A DNA stretch of 64,000 bases from positions 372,001 through 436,000 of the forward strand of contig JAEOAD010000794.1 in the NCBI GenBank assembly GCA_036365145.1, read 5' to 3'. A program made the translations under genes and the position numbers. The notes under the pieces were generated by a model. The model was not told the DNA's origin. It searched no databases and saw only the letters and a list, made by a program, of their open reading frames with translations. This document shows, one piece after another, positions 20,733-32,172 of the stretch (positions are counted from its first letter, which is position 1; every line of letters starts with the position of its first letter). The DNA comes from Orientallactaga sibirica (taxonomy: Eukaryota; Chordata; Mammalia; Rodentia; Dipodidae).

Positions 20733-21189
20733 TGAGGGTGCACTTTAAATGTGATTCTTCTAAAGGACCCTCTAAACATCTTCAGTAATGTTTTGCATAT
20801 ATTAGGCTATTTACCATCTGCTATGGTTGAAGTGGGATTTCTAGTGGTCTGTGTGATTATTAAACCCCCTAGTAGCTCTGCTTACATGGAAAGACAGCTG
20901 CCTTCTAGCCAGCTGGTTTTGTGAATGTGAGAAGTTTTCATCTGGGGGAAGATAGCGCTTTGAGAAAAGATGTCAGGTGGGGAGGGGCACTGACGGGCCT
21001 GTCTTTCTGATGCCCCAAGGCAGCTGTTCTTTGCATGGATGAGCTCTAGGTAAGTTAGGTTTTCTCCCTCCTGAATTAGAGAACTGCTCTTTTGAAGAGC
21101 ATTTCAAGGGCTTGTCAGAGTCTTGGAGAAAAGTTAAATTCAGCTTTCAATGTCTGTGTTCCTAGGTTTCATTCTTGTGATTTTTCTTT
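20733..21189. other. Stretch with no recognised feature
   Basis: Unique-looking sequence; no exon or repeat signature. Confidence 0.45.
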
Positions 21190-21506
21190 TTTGTGTGTAT
21201 TTTCATGTTCATGTTATGTGTGTGCATGCACATTTACGTGCATGAATGTAAAGACCAGTGGTCAATGTTGGGTCTATATATGCCACTCCCCATCTTATCT
21301 TTTGAGACAGGGTCTCTAACTAAACCCAAAGCTCACCAATTCAGCTAAATGAAGTAGCCAGTGAACTCCTGGATTCCGTGTCTTTGCCTCCCCATTGCTG
21401 TGGTTATGGGTGTGCCCAACATTTTTATGTGGGTGCTGGCGATCCAAACTTGGCTTTTCATGCTTGTGTAGCCAGCACTTTACCCAGTGAGAGATCTCCC
21501 CAGCGC
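21190..21506 (-). mobile_element. B4-type SINE, antisense
   Basis: TG-rich tail, TTTTGAGACAGGGTCTCTAA, GCTCACCAATTCAGCTAAAT, GTGGGTGCTGGCGATCCAAA, GAGAGATCTCCCCAGCGCC. Confidence 0.9.
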
Positions 21507-21654
21507 CTCTCTTTCTAACTTATTGTTGGAAGAAACACTGTTTAGTACTCCTTAGGTGCCTAATAGGGATTTTTGCATATAAAATGCATATAAAACTTAG
21601 CGCAGTACACACATAGACCATATTTAAAGATTATTACCACTACTACTGGTTGAC

Positions 21655-21790
21655 ATTGAGTCCACTACTCCATCTTTGGCACTGTGTAAGTACTCTCACT
21701 GTCATTACCATGCATGTGAACTCTGAAGTAGGCACATGTTGATGACTTGCTTAGGATTAACTCAGAAAGCAGGCAGTAGAGCTGGTTGCC
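21655..21790 (-). repeat. MIR-like fragment, antisense
   Basis: GGCACTGTGTAAGTACTCTC, GAACTCTGAAGTAGGCACA and TGACTTGCTTAGGATTAACT give the complement of the MIR core. Confidence 0.5.
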
Positions 21791-22920
21791 ATGGTAACCA
21801 CTGCCAAGTAGCTCTGCTCAAAGATGGACCCAGTCTTGCACTGGCAAGGCCCTCAGAACTCAGAGGATCATGTCAGAGACATAAAAGAAGCCACTCACTG
21901 CTGAATACTGTCCAGCTATGGTTTGGGGTCAGCCAAGGTATGCTCAAGGACTTTGTGATATCCATCCCCTTGATCCTTTGATGCTCTCAAGAGACCAGGG
22001 AGCCAACTAAAGGAGTCTTCCATGAGAAGTTATGAAGGGAGGCCATGTTTGACCCAGGGTTCTGGGACTCATGGCGGGACCATGACCAGACTTTGGCTCT
22101 GGCTTTCCAAATTCAGTTTTTAGAAGACCACGAGGCCTCCAGACAAGACAGATGGCAGACAGCTCCAGGAGTTTAAAATAGACTGAGCTCACTTCAGGGG
22201 TAGACATGTGCGTGGAGTGAGCTGGAAGACAGGGACCCCTGTGTGGGAAAGCATTTTGGCAAAGAGGAGCCCCGTGTGGAGCTATAAATGCTGGCATGAG
22301 TGTAGTCAGGTGGGTGTGAGGCTGTGAGAAGGACCCTGGGCAGAAACCAGCCTGCAGCACCATAGAGAGGAGGACGCAGCTACCTGGTGAGTGAATGATG
22401 ACAGGAACCAGCTTCCTTATCCCCAGCTGCAGTCTCCCAGGGTGAAGTACCTTGTGAAGAGAGTTTGGATAGATCATCTTAGGGCAATTTCAAGCCTATG
22501 TGTTCCTTCCCTTTTAACAAACAGGTCCCAAGGGGTAGTCCCTGGCATCCATGTTTGAACAGTGTGAACTGACAGCCTGCCCATGGCTATGGGCCAGGTT
22601 TGACTTCACCTGACTCTGTCCTTGAGTACTGGGACTTTGCATTCAGAGATGCCAGGGAGCTTTAGTGAGACCAGAGGAGAAGGACGTGCTGTTTTAAGAA
22701 TGATGGGACAGACACCAGGAAGCCGAGCAGTTTATCTGCTGAGGAGAGATGAGTGAGTGAGGCCAGCTCAGAGGTCATGGGGTCTGGAGAGACGGGGAAG
22801 TGGTCATCTCGTCTTGGGAATCCTGCATTTGAAGTCCAACTGCAGCTCCCGCCCTGCTTCCTGTGAGATAACTTTGTTTCCTCGAAAAGAAAACTGGAGC
22901 CCTTTTTGGCTTGAGCTATG
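21791..22920. other. 1.1-kb repeat-poor interval
   Basis: No named repeat. It holds a 156-codon minus-strand frame (22007-22477). That frame begins at an ATG, has no recognisable domain or signal, and I see no flanking splice sites that persuade me. It could be chance, since frames this long are not rare in 64 kb. Confidence 0.45.
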
Positions 22921-23272
22921 TACACGTGTGTGTGTGTGTGTTATGGTTTATTATGTGTGTGTGCACTATGTGCATTGCACAGACCAGAGGAGACCATTGA
23001 GTGCCCTTCTCTGTTGCTCTTTTACCTTTTTCTAAGACAGAGTCTCTCCCTCAACCTTGAGCTGCCCTTTTTTTCTTTTTTTCTTTATCTGGACAGTGAG
23101 GTCCAGCAATTTTCCACTATCCCCCCTCCCTGCCCATGGACTGGGGTTACAAATGTGCATGATCACGCCCAGCTTTTTAGTGTGGGTTCTGGAGAGTTGA
23201 ACTCAGGCAGCCTCAGGCCCTCGTGCTTGAGTAGCAAGCACTTTTAACCCCTGAGCCATCTTTCCAGCTTTT
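22921..23272 (-). mobile_element. B4-type SINE, antisense
   Basis: (TG)n tail, GACCAGAGGAGACCATTGAG, TCTAAGACAGAGTCTCTCCC, GGTTCTGGAGAGTTGAACTC, GAGCCATCTTTCCAGC. Confidence 0.88.
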
Positions 23273-23642
23273 GAGCAACTCTGAAGTGTGGTTCTGTTCC
23301 TTGTGAATCCTGAGGTGTTTGAGTAAGAATGAAGATGGAAAGCTTGGCCACAGGGGAAAGGGGGTGATTGGACTCTTCCTAGACAATTATTATGTGAATT
23401 ATTAGAGTTCAATTCTGTTTGTCTGGTAGGTATAGAGGGACTTAAAATGGGAACAAATCCTGGGGTAGAAGATGTTACCTTCCCACCAGCAGCCGTCTTC
23501 ATTTAGTTTTATTTCCTAGCCATGCACCTAAGGGACAAAAAATGAATGATCTATGACAATTCCATCTCCCTTTTCAGTGACTGGTTTGGAGGCAGGTGTG
23601 GATTCAGTTTTGGCTGTGTGAAAGAAGAGAACTCACTCTTTT
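23273..23642. other. Stretch with no recognised feature
   Basis: About 370 bp of unassigned sequence. A 99-codon minus-strand frame that starts at 23502 runs into the neighbouring B4 and has no known similarity. Confidence 0.45.
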
Positions 23643-23853
23643 TTGAAATTTTTGTTTAATATTTATTAATTTATTTGAGAGAGAGACAGAGAGAGAAAAT
23701 GAATGGGAGCACCAGGGCTTCCAGCCACTGCAGACAAACTCCAGGTGCATGCGCCACCTTGTGCATCTGACTTACATGGGTCCTGGACAATCGGAACCAA
23801 GGTCCTTAGGCTTCACAAGCAAGCGCTTAACTGCTAAGCCATCTCTCCAGCCT
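23643..23853 (-). mobile_element. Dip-like B2 SINE with exact target duplication
   Basis: Antisense short subtype. The direct repeat GAGAACTCACTCTTTT flanks it, starting at 23627 and 23854, with no mismatch. Retroposition boundaries are therefore certain. Confidence 0.97.
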
Positions 23854-24560
23854 GAGAACTCACTCTTTTATTTATCCCTTTCTTCCTGCCCTGGAGATCA
23901 TTGAGGACGTAATTGTTGGGGCATGGCAGCCACATTTTGACTATGAGCCGCTGCCTAAAATTACAGTGACACTGGCCTTGAGAGCTAGCATCCTTGATGC
24001 TTCACCTACTCCCAGAAGCTTAATTTGCTTTTGGTTGAGATCCATAAGCCCCTCTTTTGCATGAAGCTGGCTGTTGTTTAAACTGATACTCAAAGCATCT
24101 TAACTGACAAAGTGGAGCTTCGTGATTTGCAGATTTGGAAGAGAAATGAAATAAAAGTGTATGTACAGTTGGGGAAAACGAACTTTTTAGACAGATGAAC
24201 ATTTTGAACAGAAGACTTTTGGCTTGGATAGCTTGATTTGTAGAGCCCTTTGAGAGTTGTGAGACCAGATACCCGTCCATCTTCTTGACTGTCCGCCCAC
24301 CATTTGTCTTTTTTTTTTTTTTTTCCCCCTGTGGTACTTTCTTTTTGCAAATATCTGCAAAAATCCAGGATTTCTTTCTTGGATTTGCTTGGTCCTATCA
24401 GATATCTTCTGAATATAAGTGCCTATCTTTCCCTGGGTGGGCCACATGTAGAGAAGTGAGACTGCATGGTAAACAGCTAGAAATGAAGGGATTTTAGTTC
24501 AGTCTCTCAGGGCTGCCTTCCACAGCATCTCACATTCTATAGGATGTGATGATTTTTTTC
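23854..24560. other. Stretch with no recognised feature
   Basis: About 700 bp with a T-run at 24310-24325. Minus-strand frames of about 86 codons across the T-run read poly-lysine and are artefacts. Confidence 0.45.
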
Positions 24561-24562
24561 TT

Positions 24563-24881
24563 CTGTGTGTACAGTATGTGTGGTGGGGTGGATGTGTAGT
24601 ATATGCACATGTGTGTGCCACGTGTGTGTGTGTGTTGGCCTGAGGAGAACTTTCATCCACCAATTATTCCTTGAGATGGAAGGTCTTGCTGATTCAGAGC
24701 TTGCCACTTTTGCAAGCTCCAGCAGTTCTCTGGTCTCTGCTTCCCACAGGACTGGGTTTACAGACATGCATGGCCACAACCAGCTGCTTATTTGGATGCT
24801 GGGAGATTAAAGCTAGGTGGTGTCAGGACTTCATGCTTGTACAGGAAGCACTTGCATGAACTGAGCCATCTCTCCAAGCCC
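24563..24881 (-). mobile_element. B4-type SINE, antisense
   Basis: TGTGTGTACAGTATGTGTGG tail, ACTGGGTTTACAGACATGCA, TGGATGCTGGGAGATTAAAG, CTGAGCCATCTCTCCAAGCC. Confidence 0.85.
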
Positions 24882-25100
24882 ATGAGATGCACTGAATGTT
24901 TAGGTTTGGGGGGAAAGAGCTTCTCCATGTTGTAGGCATTAAAAGTTCTCGTTTCTCTTATTTTACTCCCTGGAACACCCTCCAACATACTCAAAATAGT
25001 AAGAGATCCAGCTCCAGGATAGGAAGGGTCAGGAAATGGCTTCAGAGAAATCTGAGGCATTAAAAATGCCTCCTTTTGGGGATAATTGCTATGCTAAGAG

Positions 25101-25221
25101 TTATTTTATTTTATTGAGATAAGGTCTCATTATGTGTCCCAGGCTGTCCTTGAACTCTCAATACTGGTGCCTCAGCCTCCCATGTGCTGTGATTACAGGT
25201 AATGTGCCACCATGCCTGGCT
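25101..25221 (-). mobile_element. B1 SINE, antisense, old
   Basis: (TTTTA)n tail, TGAGATAAGGTCTCATTATG, GTGATTACAGGTAATGTGCC. Confidence 0.75.
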
Positions 25222-25457
25222 AAGGGTAATTTTAGTCAGAAACCAGTCTTTGTTTTCAGATTTCTAGGAATGATTTTCTCTCAAGTAGATGAGCCTGTCT
25301 TCATTACATAGTCAATTCCAGAAAACATTTTCAGTGTGCAGGATTTTCATGTGTCTGGGCTGCTATCCATTTCAGGTAAAGAACAGTGCTGTGTCCTTAG
25401 CCTGTGGCTGGGATGTGGCAGTGCATGGACAGTGCATGGCCTTAGCCATGGGATTTT
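25222..25457. other. Unassigned stretch
   Basis: About 235 bp between a B1 and a SINE; nothing recognised. Confidence 0.4.
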
Positions 25458-25462
25458 CTTTC

Positions 25463-25497
<35 letters not shown>

Positions 25498-25732
25498 GAA
25501 TTTGAGAGAAACAGAGAGAGAGAGAGAGAGAGGGAGGAGAGAGAGATTAGGCATGCTAGCGGCCTCTCAGCAGCTGTGAGTGAACTCCAGACACATGTGC
25601 CTACTTGTGCGCATGTGTGACATTGCATGCTTGCATCACTTTTGCGGGCTAAACGTGGGACCTGGAGAATCAAATGGGAGTTCTTGGGCTTCGCAGGCAG
25701 GCACTTTAACCGCTAAGCCATCTCTCCAGCCC
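25458..25732 (-). mobile_element. Dip-like B2 SINE, long subtype, with (TTTTC)n tail
   Basis: Antisense; the tail complement is a (TTTTC)n run at 25457-25490. The body has a CGCATGTGTGACATTGCATG variant of the long-subtype block. Target duplication CATGGGATTTT / CATGAGATTTT. Confidence 0.92.
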
Positions 25733-26084
25733 AGTCATGAGATTTTTAAGTGAGGTCTTCAGGTTCTAAGTGGGGAGGAAAGAGGAGGAGTGAAACTCCA
25801 GCATGACAGGAATATGATCCACACTCAAGAATGATAATAGTTGATTACATGTAGAAAACGGAGTCCTGTTGTGCACAGCTGGCTTTTCTGCTCCAAACTG
25901 GCCTTTGCAAGTCCTGGAGGTTTTGCTCGAGTGATGGCTGAAGTAGAAGAGGGACTTGCCTTGGGCAGCAGGAGCAGCTAGAACCATTGACAATAGCTAC
26001 CTAGAAACCATGTTTCTATGGGTGGATTCACAACCTCACCTCACACCTGCCAAATCAAGAGGCTGTCACTGGTGGCTGCCCATT
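25733..26084. other. Stretch with no recognised feature
   Basis: Unassigned; short frames only. Confidence 0.4.
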
Positions 26085-26225
26085 AGTGACAGGGGGAGCT
26101 TTAGCAGTCCCTGGCCTTACAGAATATCCAAGGGTGGGGCTGAAGCAGCAGCATTTATTAAAGGCTCCCCAGGTGACTCTAATCAGCATCCAGGCTTGAG
26201 AGCCACTCGGGGAGATAATTCATAC
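26085..26225 (+). repeat. MER5A-like DNA-transposon fragment
   Basis: AGGCTCCCCAGGTGACTCTA and CAGGCTTGAGAGCCACT match the right half of a MER5A-type hAT element. Confidence 0.6.
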
Positions 26226-26470
26226 TTTCCATTGTGTCTTGTGCAGTCGGCCTTTGAACATGGCCATTTACCCATATAGACAAAGTAGGCACACCCTGCC
26301 TTTATTACTGATGCAAACAGCTTACTAATGGGAAGCTTTGAGAACGACCAAATCACAGGGACCCCGAAGGAACATCAAATTAAAACTAAATCACACCAGC
26401 CTTGGGCACACACATCCCTCCTTCACCTCCAAATCTTTTAAATAACAATTTTGAGCATTTTAAAATGCAT
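26226..26470. other. Unassigned stretch
   Basis: Nothing recognised in about 245 bp. Confidence 0.4.
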
Positions 26471-26476
26471 TATTTT

Positions 26477-26685
26477 AGGATGGAGGGATGGCTTAATGGT
26501 TAAGACTTTTGCCTTCAAAGCCAAAGGACCCAGGTTCAATTCCCCAGGACCCATGTTAGTCAAATGCACAAGGGGGCGCACGCATCTGGAGTTCATTTGC
26601 AGGGGCTGGAGGCCCTGGCATGTCTATTCTCTCTCTCTCTCCCTCTTTCTCTGTCAAATAAATAAACAAATCAAAATAAAATACT
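26477..26685 (+). mobile_element. Dip-like B2 SINE (sense)
   Basis: GGATGGAGGGATGGCTTAAT head, AATGCACAAGGGGGCGCACG body, (CT)n, AAATAAATAAACAAATC tail. Target duplication TAAAATGCATTATTTT / TAAAATGCAATATTTT. Confidence 0.95.
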
Positions 26686-27152
26686 TAAAATGCAATATTT
26701 TGTTTGTAAAATGTTTGCATAGTCAGAAACTATAAAAATGAATTGAGTTGTAAAACCTTTCATTCACTTCTGCTCTCCCACCACTCACTTCCTACCCTTT
26801 CTTTGGCTGTCCTTCCAGAAATTTCTTTTTCTTTTATCTCCTTTGTTTTTGTCCATGCAGTAACCCTCATTCTCTACATTGTTTTTTCCCTGCTGGCATT
26901 GGGCTTGTAGCAACTGGCTGCTGTCATGTGGTGGCCCACATTTGTTCTGGTTTGTGGAGCAGCCTTGCTGATTAGCAGGGGCTCACACAGTGCATAAAGG
27001 CTGAATTTTCTCTTCCTTCTGATAGCAAATCTTGGAGAACTCTCTGTATTGTTACAAATAGAGCATCCTTATACGTTCACAAGAGTATATGCAAGGTATT
27101 CTATCACAGTCATAATTATGCTATGTACATAGTATTTATTTATTCTATGAGA

Positions 27153-27199
<47 letters not shown>

Positions 27200-27530
27200 G
27201 GTGCGCCAGAGCCTCTAGCCACTGCAAATGAACTCCAGATGCATGTGCCACTATGTGCATCTGGCTTATTGGGGTTCTGGGGAATTAAACCTGGGTCCTT
27301 AGGCTTCGCAAGCAAGCACATCAACTGCTGAGCCATAGCTCCTGCCCTGTATTCATAATTTATTAAGCTAGTTCTCTAGGGATGGACTTTAGATTATTTC
27401 CAATTTTGGGGCATTGCAAATAATGTCAATAATAGAAATGTGATAAATGCATCACTTCAGATGTACAGGGATGATATAAGTAGCAATTCTTGGCCAAAGG
27501 GCATTTTCTGCAGTTTCTTTAACTTCCATG
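26686..27530 (-). mobile_element. Old L1/HAL1-like 3' fragment, antisense, split by a SINE
   Basis: TTGTAAAACCTTTCATTCAC, TTACAAATAGAGCATCCTTA, then (after the SINE) GGGATGGACTTTAGATTATT, CAATTTTGGGGCATTGCAAA and CTTGGCCAAAGGGCATTTTC. Confidence 0.65.
27131..27346 (-). mobile_element. Dip-like B2 SINE, antisense
   Basis: Long uninterrupted (GA)n at about 27150-27195, GGGTGCGCCAGAGCCTCTAG, GAGCCATAGCTCCTGCCCT head with two mutations in the usual CATCTCTCCAGCCC. Confidence 0.92.
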
Positions 27531-27639
27531 AGAAATTCTGCGATGGAACCCTCCCTTGATCCAGGGTTGCTGCATCAGAGACTCTGCTTTGGCAACTGTG
27601 AGTGATGTGGAATGTTATTTACTTCTTTCCATTTGCAAC
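27531..27639. other. Unassigned short stretch
   Basis: About 110 bp; nothing recognised. Confidence 0.35.
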
Positions 27640-27785
27640 TCTAAGGAAGTATCAGGTCACCTGGTACTATTAGAAATGAAGACAGTGGATCCCATCTGAG
27701 TCTTTAAGATGGAGCCTAATAAGTGTTTAATAAGCTTTCCAGGTGACATTTCTGTACCCCAGTTTGAGAATCACTGTTATGGGGG
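27640..27785 (+). repeat. MER5A-like DNA-transposon fragment
   Basis: AGGTCACCTGGTACTATTAG at the left and CCCAGTTTGAGAATCACTGT at the right are the two ends of a MER5A-type element. Confidence 0.65.
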
Positions 27786-28342
27786 GGCCATTGTAGGGGA
27801 GTGCCCTGGGTTAGCATAAGAGGACCACATTGGTCCTTTCATAACTTCACCAGCAACTGCCATGGATGTTGCAAGCCCTGCAGTTCTGAGAAAGATAGTC
27901 CTGGCTTAAGACTGAAAGGACACTTGGCTACCATCTCCTAGTGCAGCATTTCCAGTGTTGCCTTCCAGTGCCCATGGAAACAGGGAATAGGAGGTAAACT
28001 GTCATCACTGCTGAAATAGATGGTCAGAGAACCCCAGTGGGGCTGGATTGGGTCCACTATCCTCAAATCTCATCTCCAGAAGCAAAGACTGACTGGGAAT
28101 GGTAGGACGATCCCTTCTCACTATTGGCTGTCATATTCCTAGAATAAGTGATCCACATTTATACCAAGTAGAAAGTCACTCTCTCCTGCTTTTTGAAATG
28201 ACCGGGGACAACTTATCATTATTCATGTTTCTGTATTCACACAGAGAAGTCAGGAAGGTGAGGAAGTCAGTTTGCTTGTGCTCTGGGAACTGTTGGAGCC
28301 AAGTGGAGGCTCAAGTGTGGTTTCACAAGTAAGGTGCATAAG
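27786..28342. other. Repeat-poor stretch
   Basis: About 550 bp with no named repeat. A 77-codon plus-strand frame at 28099-28332 has no recognisable domain. Confidence 0.4.
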
Positions 28343-28689
28343 TGTGGTGGTTTGAATCAGGTGTCCCCCATAAACTCATGTGTTTTGAATGCTACGTCCC
28401 CAGCTGGTGACAATTTGGGAATTGAAGCTTTGCTGGAGGAGGGATATTGTTAAAGGCCAGCTTAAAAGGTGTTTAGCCAGTTTCCCCTTGCCAGTGTTTG
28501 GCTGACTCTCCTGCTGCTATTGTCCACCTGATGTTGACTGGGAGGTGATGTCCAGCCCCTGCTCATGCCATGTATTCCTTGCAATCATGGAACTTCCCCT
28601 CGAGTCAGTAAGCCAAAATAAACCCTTTCTTCCCACAAGCTGCCTTTGGTTAGGTGTTTTGTGCCAGCAACAAGAAGGTAACTGCAACA
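28343..28689 (+). mobile_element. MaLR (MT-type) solo LTR, near complete
   Basis: TGTGGTGGTTTGAATCAGGT start, CCCCATAAACTCATGTG, GTAAGCCAAAATAAACCCTT polyadenylation region, and a GTAACTGCAACA end. Begins TG and ends CA as an LTR should. A short AAGTG repeat lies at both edges. No internal viral sequence; probably a solo LTR. Confidence 0.9.
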
Positions 28690-28930
28690 AGTGAGAACAA
28701 AGAAGTTAAGTGTGAGTGCAGCCTGGGGTCTGAGAGGCAGACCCTGGGGGTGAGGGAAGAGTCTGAGTCACCACAGGGCTGCTGGAATGCCGGATTCTGG
28801 TGGGAGCTGAATGCTGTGCACACTGTTCTGCCTCCAGTCTTGGTTTGAGGAGTATTGTCCAGCGCCAAAGTGGGCAGGAAGCCAGACCAAGGAAATCTAC
28901 ACAGCCAATCTTTTGGCAAATACAGAGCCT
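28690..28930. other. Unassigned stretch
   Basis: Nothing recognised in about 240 bp. Confidence 0.4.
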
Positions 28931-28934
28931 GGAT

Positions 28935-28977
<43 letters not shown>

Positions 28978-28978
28978 T
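28931..28978. repeat. (TTTA)n microsatellite
   Basis: About 12 copies of TTTA, uninterrupted. Confidence 0.98.
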
Positions 28979-29514
28979 AATACAATAGTTAAGATAATGC
29001 ATGTATGGCTGCAGAGGTCTGAAGGGAAATTTTCATATTTGGTTCTCATTCAAATTATCATTTATGTGTAAAAGGATCACAAACACTTTATTAACATATA
29101 AAAAGGTTCAGGATATCTAGTATCAATGGAAGAGTTATTTGAAGATGCATTCTGATTATAAGAGGTTCCAAAGACTGGAGATGTAATGAATAGACAGTAA
29201 CTAGAATAAACATATCTGGTAATTAAACTCATTACGGTGTCCAAATAATTGCTATACATTTCACATTAAATTGTGTCAGACATAAAAAATAATTTGTGAG
29301 CCAAAGACCATGTGGTATAAATATAAATGTATGGCTTATTTGAATTCAAAATCTCAGCTTAAGTAAATGAAGACTGAGAGGTAGATAGCAGAGAGTGTTG
29401 TAAAGAATTATGCATAACTCTTGTTTGGATGTGCTCTATCCCAATAAATAAGTTAGTAAAAAAGGTTATAAAACAGAAGGATTTAGAAATAAGACACTTT
29501 CCTAGGGACATTTT
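28979..29514. other. AT-rich stretch, possibly old L1
   Basis: AT-rich with no frame longer than about 60 codons. It precedes a recognisable L1 and may be more of it, but I cannot match it. Confidence 0.35.
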
Positions 29515-30960
29515 CAACATAGTCCTGGATGTTCTAGTCAGTTTTTCTCATTGCATAAGGTAGGAAAAGAAATGAAAGGCATACAAACAAGAAAGAAAGA
29601 AAAGCAAAAAAGAAAGAAGAAAGGAAATGAAAGAATGGACAAACGGTTGCTTGTAAGACAACATAATTCTTTCTGTAGAAACTCTCAAGGAATCAAAAAA
29701 ACCTAAACCTTCCTACAACTAATGAACAAGCTCAGCAAGGTTACAGGATTTGTGACAAGCAAAAAAACATTCATTGCATTTCTCAATACTAGCGATGAAT
29801 ATAGGAGGATTAATCTGAAAATGCACTATGTACAATTACTTGAAAGGAAGAATTGTGGTGTAGCTCAGAGGTAGATCGCTTGCCTATCATGTGTAAGGCC
29901 TTTAGTTTCATTCCCAGCACAGCAAAAATAAAACAATAATTTTAAAAGGCAAAATAAATCTTAAGGGTAAATTTAATCAGACATGCATAGACTTCATATG
30001 CCAAAACTGTAAAATTATAAGAAATGAATCAAAGTTCTAAATAAACAGGGGAGACATATTGAGTTCACAAATTGAAAGACCCAACATAGTAAAGATGTTG
30101 GATTCTCCCAAATTAATGTACATGCTTACTGCAAATTCTATCGTGACGTTAGTGGATGGTTTATAGATGTAACAAGGCGATTCCACAGCTTACATGAAAA
30201 GGCAAAGAAACTGGAATAACTAAATCAGTTTAGGAAAGAAGACTAAAGTGAGGTGATTTAGTTCAATAGAATAGTGACAGATGTTGTGTGACATTGGTGG
30301 CATGGACACATAGATCAAAGGGCCAGAGAGAGAACATAGAAATAGACTCACACAAGACTGCACAGTTGATTCTTTTTTTTTTTTTTTTTTTTTTTACAAA
30401 AGTGCAAAGCAATTCAATGAGAAAGTGAATTGACAAGAGCAATTGGACATCTGTTGGCCAAATAATAACAACAGTAAACAAGACCCACAGCCAAGCCTCG
30501 CACTTTACAGAAGCATCAGCTCACGGGACGGAATCGCCGACAGAAATCTAGAAAAGCTTTAGGAGAAAACATAAGAGGAAATACTGGGCACAAAGGCTCC
30601 GAGTCCTCATACGTGACCCTAGAAGCACGCTCCACAAAATGAAAAGTTGACACGTAGGACATCAGCAAGTTAAAAGGCTTTCCTATCATGAAAGATTCTG
30701 TTAAGAAGATCCATTCTGGAGTGGGAGAGAGCTCTTGCACAGCACACATCTGACAAAGGGCCATGGCATGAGAAATGTTAAGAGTCCTCTCTGCAGCTGC
30801 AGACGCATCGCATTACCAAACAGGAAAAAGTTAATGGAAGGGCATTTCAATGTAGGGGGGTTATAGGTGGGGCATACACAAGAAAAGATGTTCAACATCA
30901 TTAGCTGTTAGGAAAACGCAAACTGAAACCACTAGGACTCTAGATAATCATTATGTAGTG
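29515..30960 (+). pseudogene. Decayed L1 ORF2 3' region (sense)
   Basis: Segments in L1 ORF2 order: GATGTTCTAGTCAG then GGAAAAGAAATGAAAGGCAT, AATTGAAAGACCCAACATAG, AGAAATAGACTCACACAAGA, GCAATTGGACATCTGTTGGC, AAGAAAAGATGTTCAACATC and ATTAGCTGTTAGGAAAACGC. In an intact element this region encodes the reverse-transcriptase thumb/C-terminal part. Here stops and indels break every frame, and an ID SINE and a 25-base T-run interrupt it. Confidence 0.85.
29850..29938 (+). mobile_element. ID-type SINE inside L1
   Basis: TGTGGTGTAGCTCAGAGGTA (A-box) and TTTAGTTTCATTCCCAGCAC (degraded B-box), then AAAATAAAACAATAAT tail: a tRNA-derived ID element. Confidence 0.8.
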
Positions 30961-30962
30961 TG

Positions 30963-30964
<2 letters not shown>

Positions 30965-30994
<30 letters not shown>

Positions 30995-31010
30995 ATAGAG
31001 AGAGAGAGAG

Positions 31011-31047
<37 letters not shown>

Positions 31048-31048
31048 A
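30965..31048. repeat. Compound (TG)n(GA)n(TG)n microsatellite
   Basis: (TG)n at 30967-30995, ATAGAGAGAGAGAGAGAC in the middle, then (TG)n at 31013-31045. Confidence 0.97.
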
Positions 31049-31084
31049 TGCGTATCACTGAGCTACATCTCCAGCATTCCTTTT

Positions 31085-31233
31085 ACATTTTTATCTTGAG
31101 ACAGGATTTCACTACATTTCCCAGACTGGTCTTTAACTCACTGTGGAGCTCAGGCAAGCCTTGAACTTGAGCTCCTCCTGCCTTAACCTCCCACGTAGCT
31201 GAAATTACAGCTCTGTGCTACCAGGTTCATCTT
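31085..31233 (-). mobile_element. B1-like SINE, antisense, old
   Basis: TTGAGACAGGATTTCACTAC, CCTTGAACTTGAGCTCCTCC, GCTGAAATTACAGCTCTGTG. Confidence 0.7.
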
Positions 31234-31432
31234 GTACTGTATACTTTTGAAAAAAAAAATTTAAAAAAAGGATTTTGAATGTGTTTACCACACAGAAATG
31301 TTCTATGTTTTAGGAGACCATTAAGCAAAGTTAAAAACTTTGATTTGGACATTAGACAGTGGATACAGGTACTGAAATACCATGTGGTACTCCCTAAGTA
31401 TGTACATATTTGTGCAATCAAATATGGGCTAG

Positions 31433-32132
31433 TGTATCAGTTAATTTTCTCATCGCTGTAACGACATACCTGAGAAAAGCAACTTAATGAAAAAAGAGTT
31501 TATTTTGGCTTACCACTGGAGGGGACGCAGTTCGTTATGGTGGGGAAGGCCTGGCAGCAGGAGTGTGAGACTGCTGGCCACATTGTATCTATAGTCAGGA
31601 AGCAGAGGGAGGTGGATGCTGGTGTTCAGTCCCCCTCTTTTTTTTTTAAAACTTTTTATTTTTTATTATTTTTTTGGAGAGAGACACAGAGAGAGAGAGA
31701 GAGAGAGAGAGGGCGAGAGAGAGCGAGAGAGAGGAAGACAGAGATGGGCGCGCCAGCAGTGTCTCAGCTGCTGTGAACAAAATCCAGATGTGCGCGCTCC
31801 CTTTGTGGTCAAGTGCAGCATTGCGCCCTTGCATCACTTTGCATCTGGCTAAACATGGGACCTGGAGATTGGAACTGCTGGAGATTGGAACCAGTGTTCT
31901 TAGGCTTAGGAGGCAGGGCCTTAACCCCTAAGCCATCTCTCCAGCCCCCCCGCCCCCAACTTCTTTTTATCAAGTTCAGAACACCAGCCATGAAATGAGT
32001 CCCATAGTTAGGATGGGTCTTCCCACCTCAACCTAACATAGAAAATCCATCTTAGACATGCCCAGAGGTTTGTTTCCATAATTATTCTCTATCCCATCAA
32101 GTTGATAGTCAGGAGAACCAGCCTAGACAACT
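31433..32132 (-). mobile_element. ORR1-like MaLR LTR, antisense, split by a SINE
   Basis: Left part TATCAGTTAATTTTCTCATC to GTCAGGAAGCAGAGGGAGG; right part GGATGGGTCTTCCCACCTCA, TCTTAGACATGCCCAGAGGT, TATCCCATCAAGTTGATAGT. The complement reads as an ORR1-type LTR. The SINE lies at 31637-31947. Confidence 0.8.
31637..31947 (-). mobile_element. Dip-like B2 SINE, long subtype with 16-bp duplication
   Basis: Antisense; (GA)n at 31680-31735, AAGTGCAGCATTGCGCCC block, GGAGATTGGAACTGCT plus GGAGATTGGAACC at about 31864-31892, head CATCTCTCCAGCCC. Confidence 0.95.
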
Positions 32133-32172
32133 AACTGGCCTGGGAACAATGTTTGGAAACGAGGAGTAAGAA

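Noticed and set aside
29515..30960. Possible reverse-transcriptase gene
   Set aside because: It is a recognisable L1 ORF2 3' region, but every frame is broken by stops and insertions; recorded as a pseudogene.
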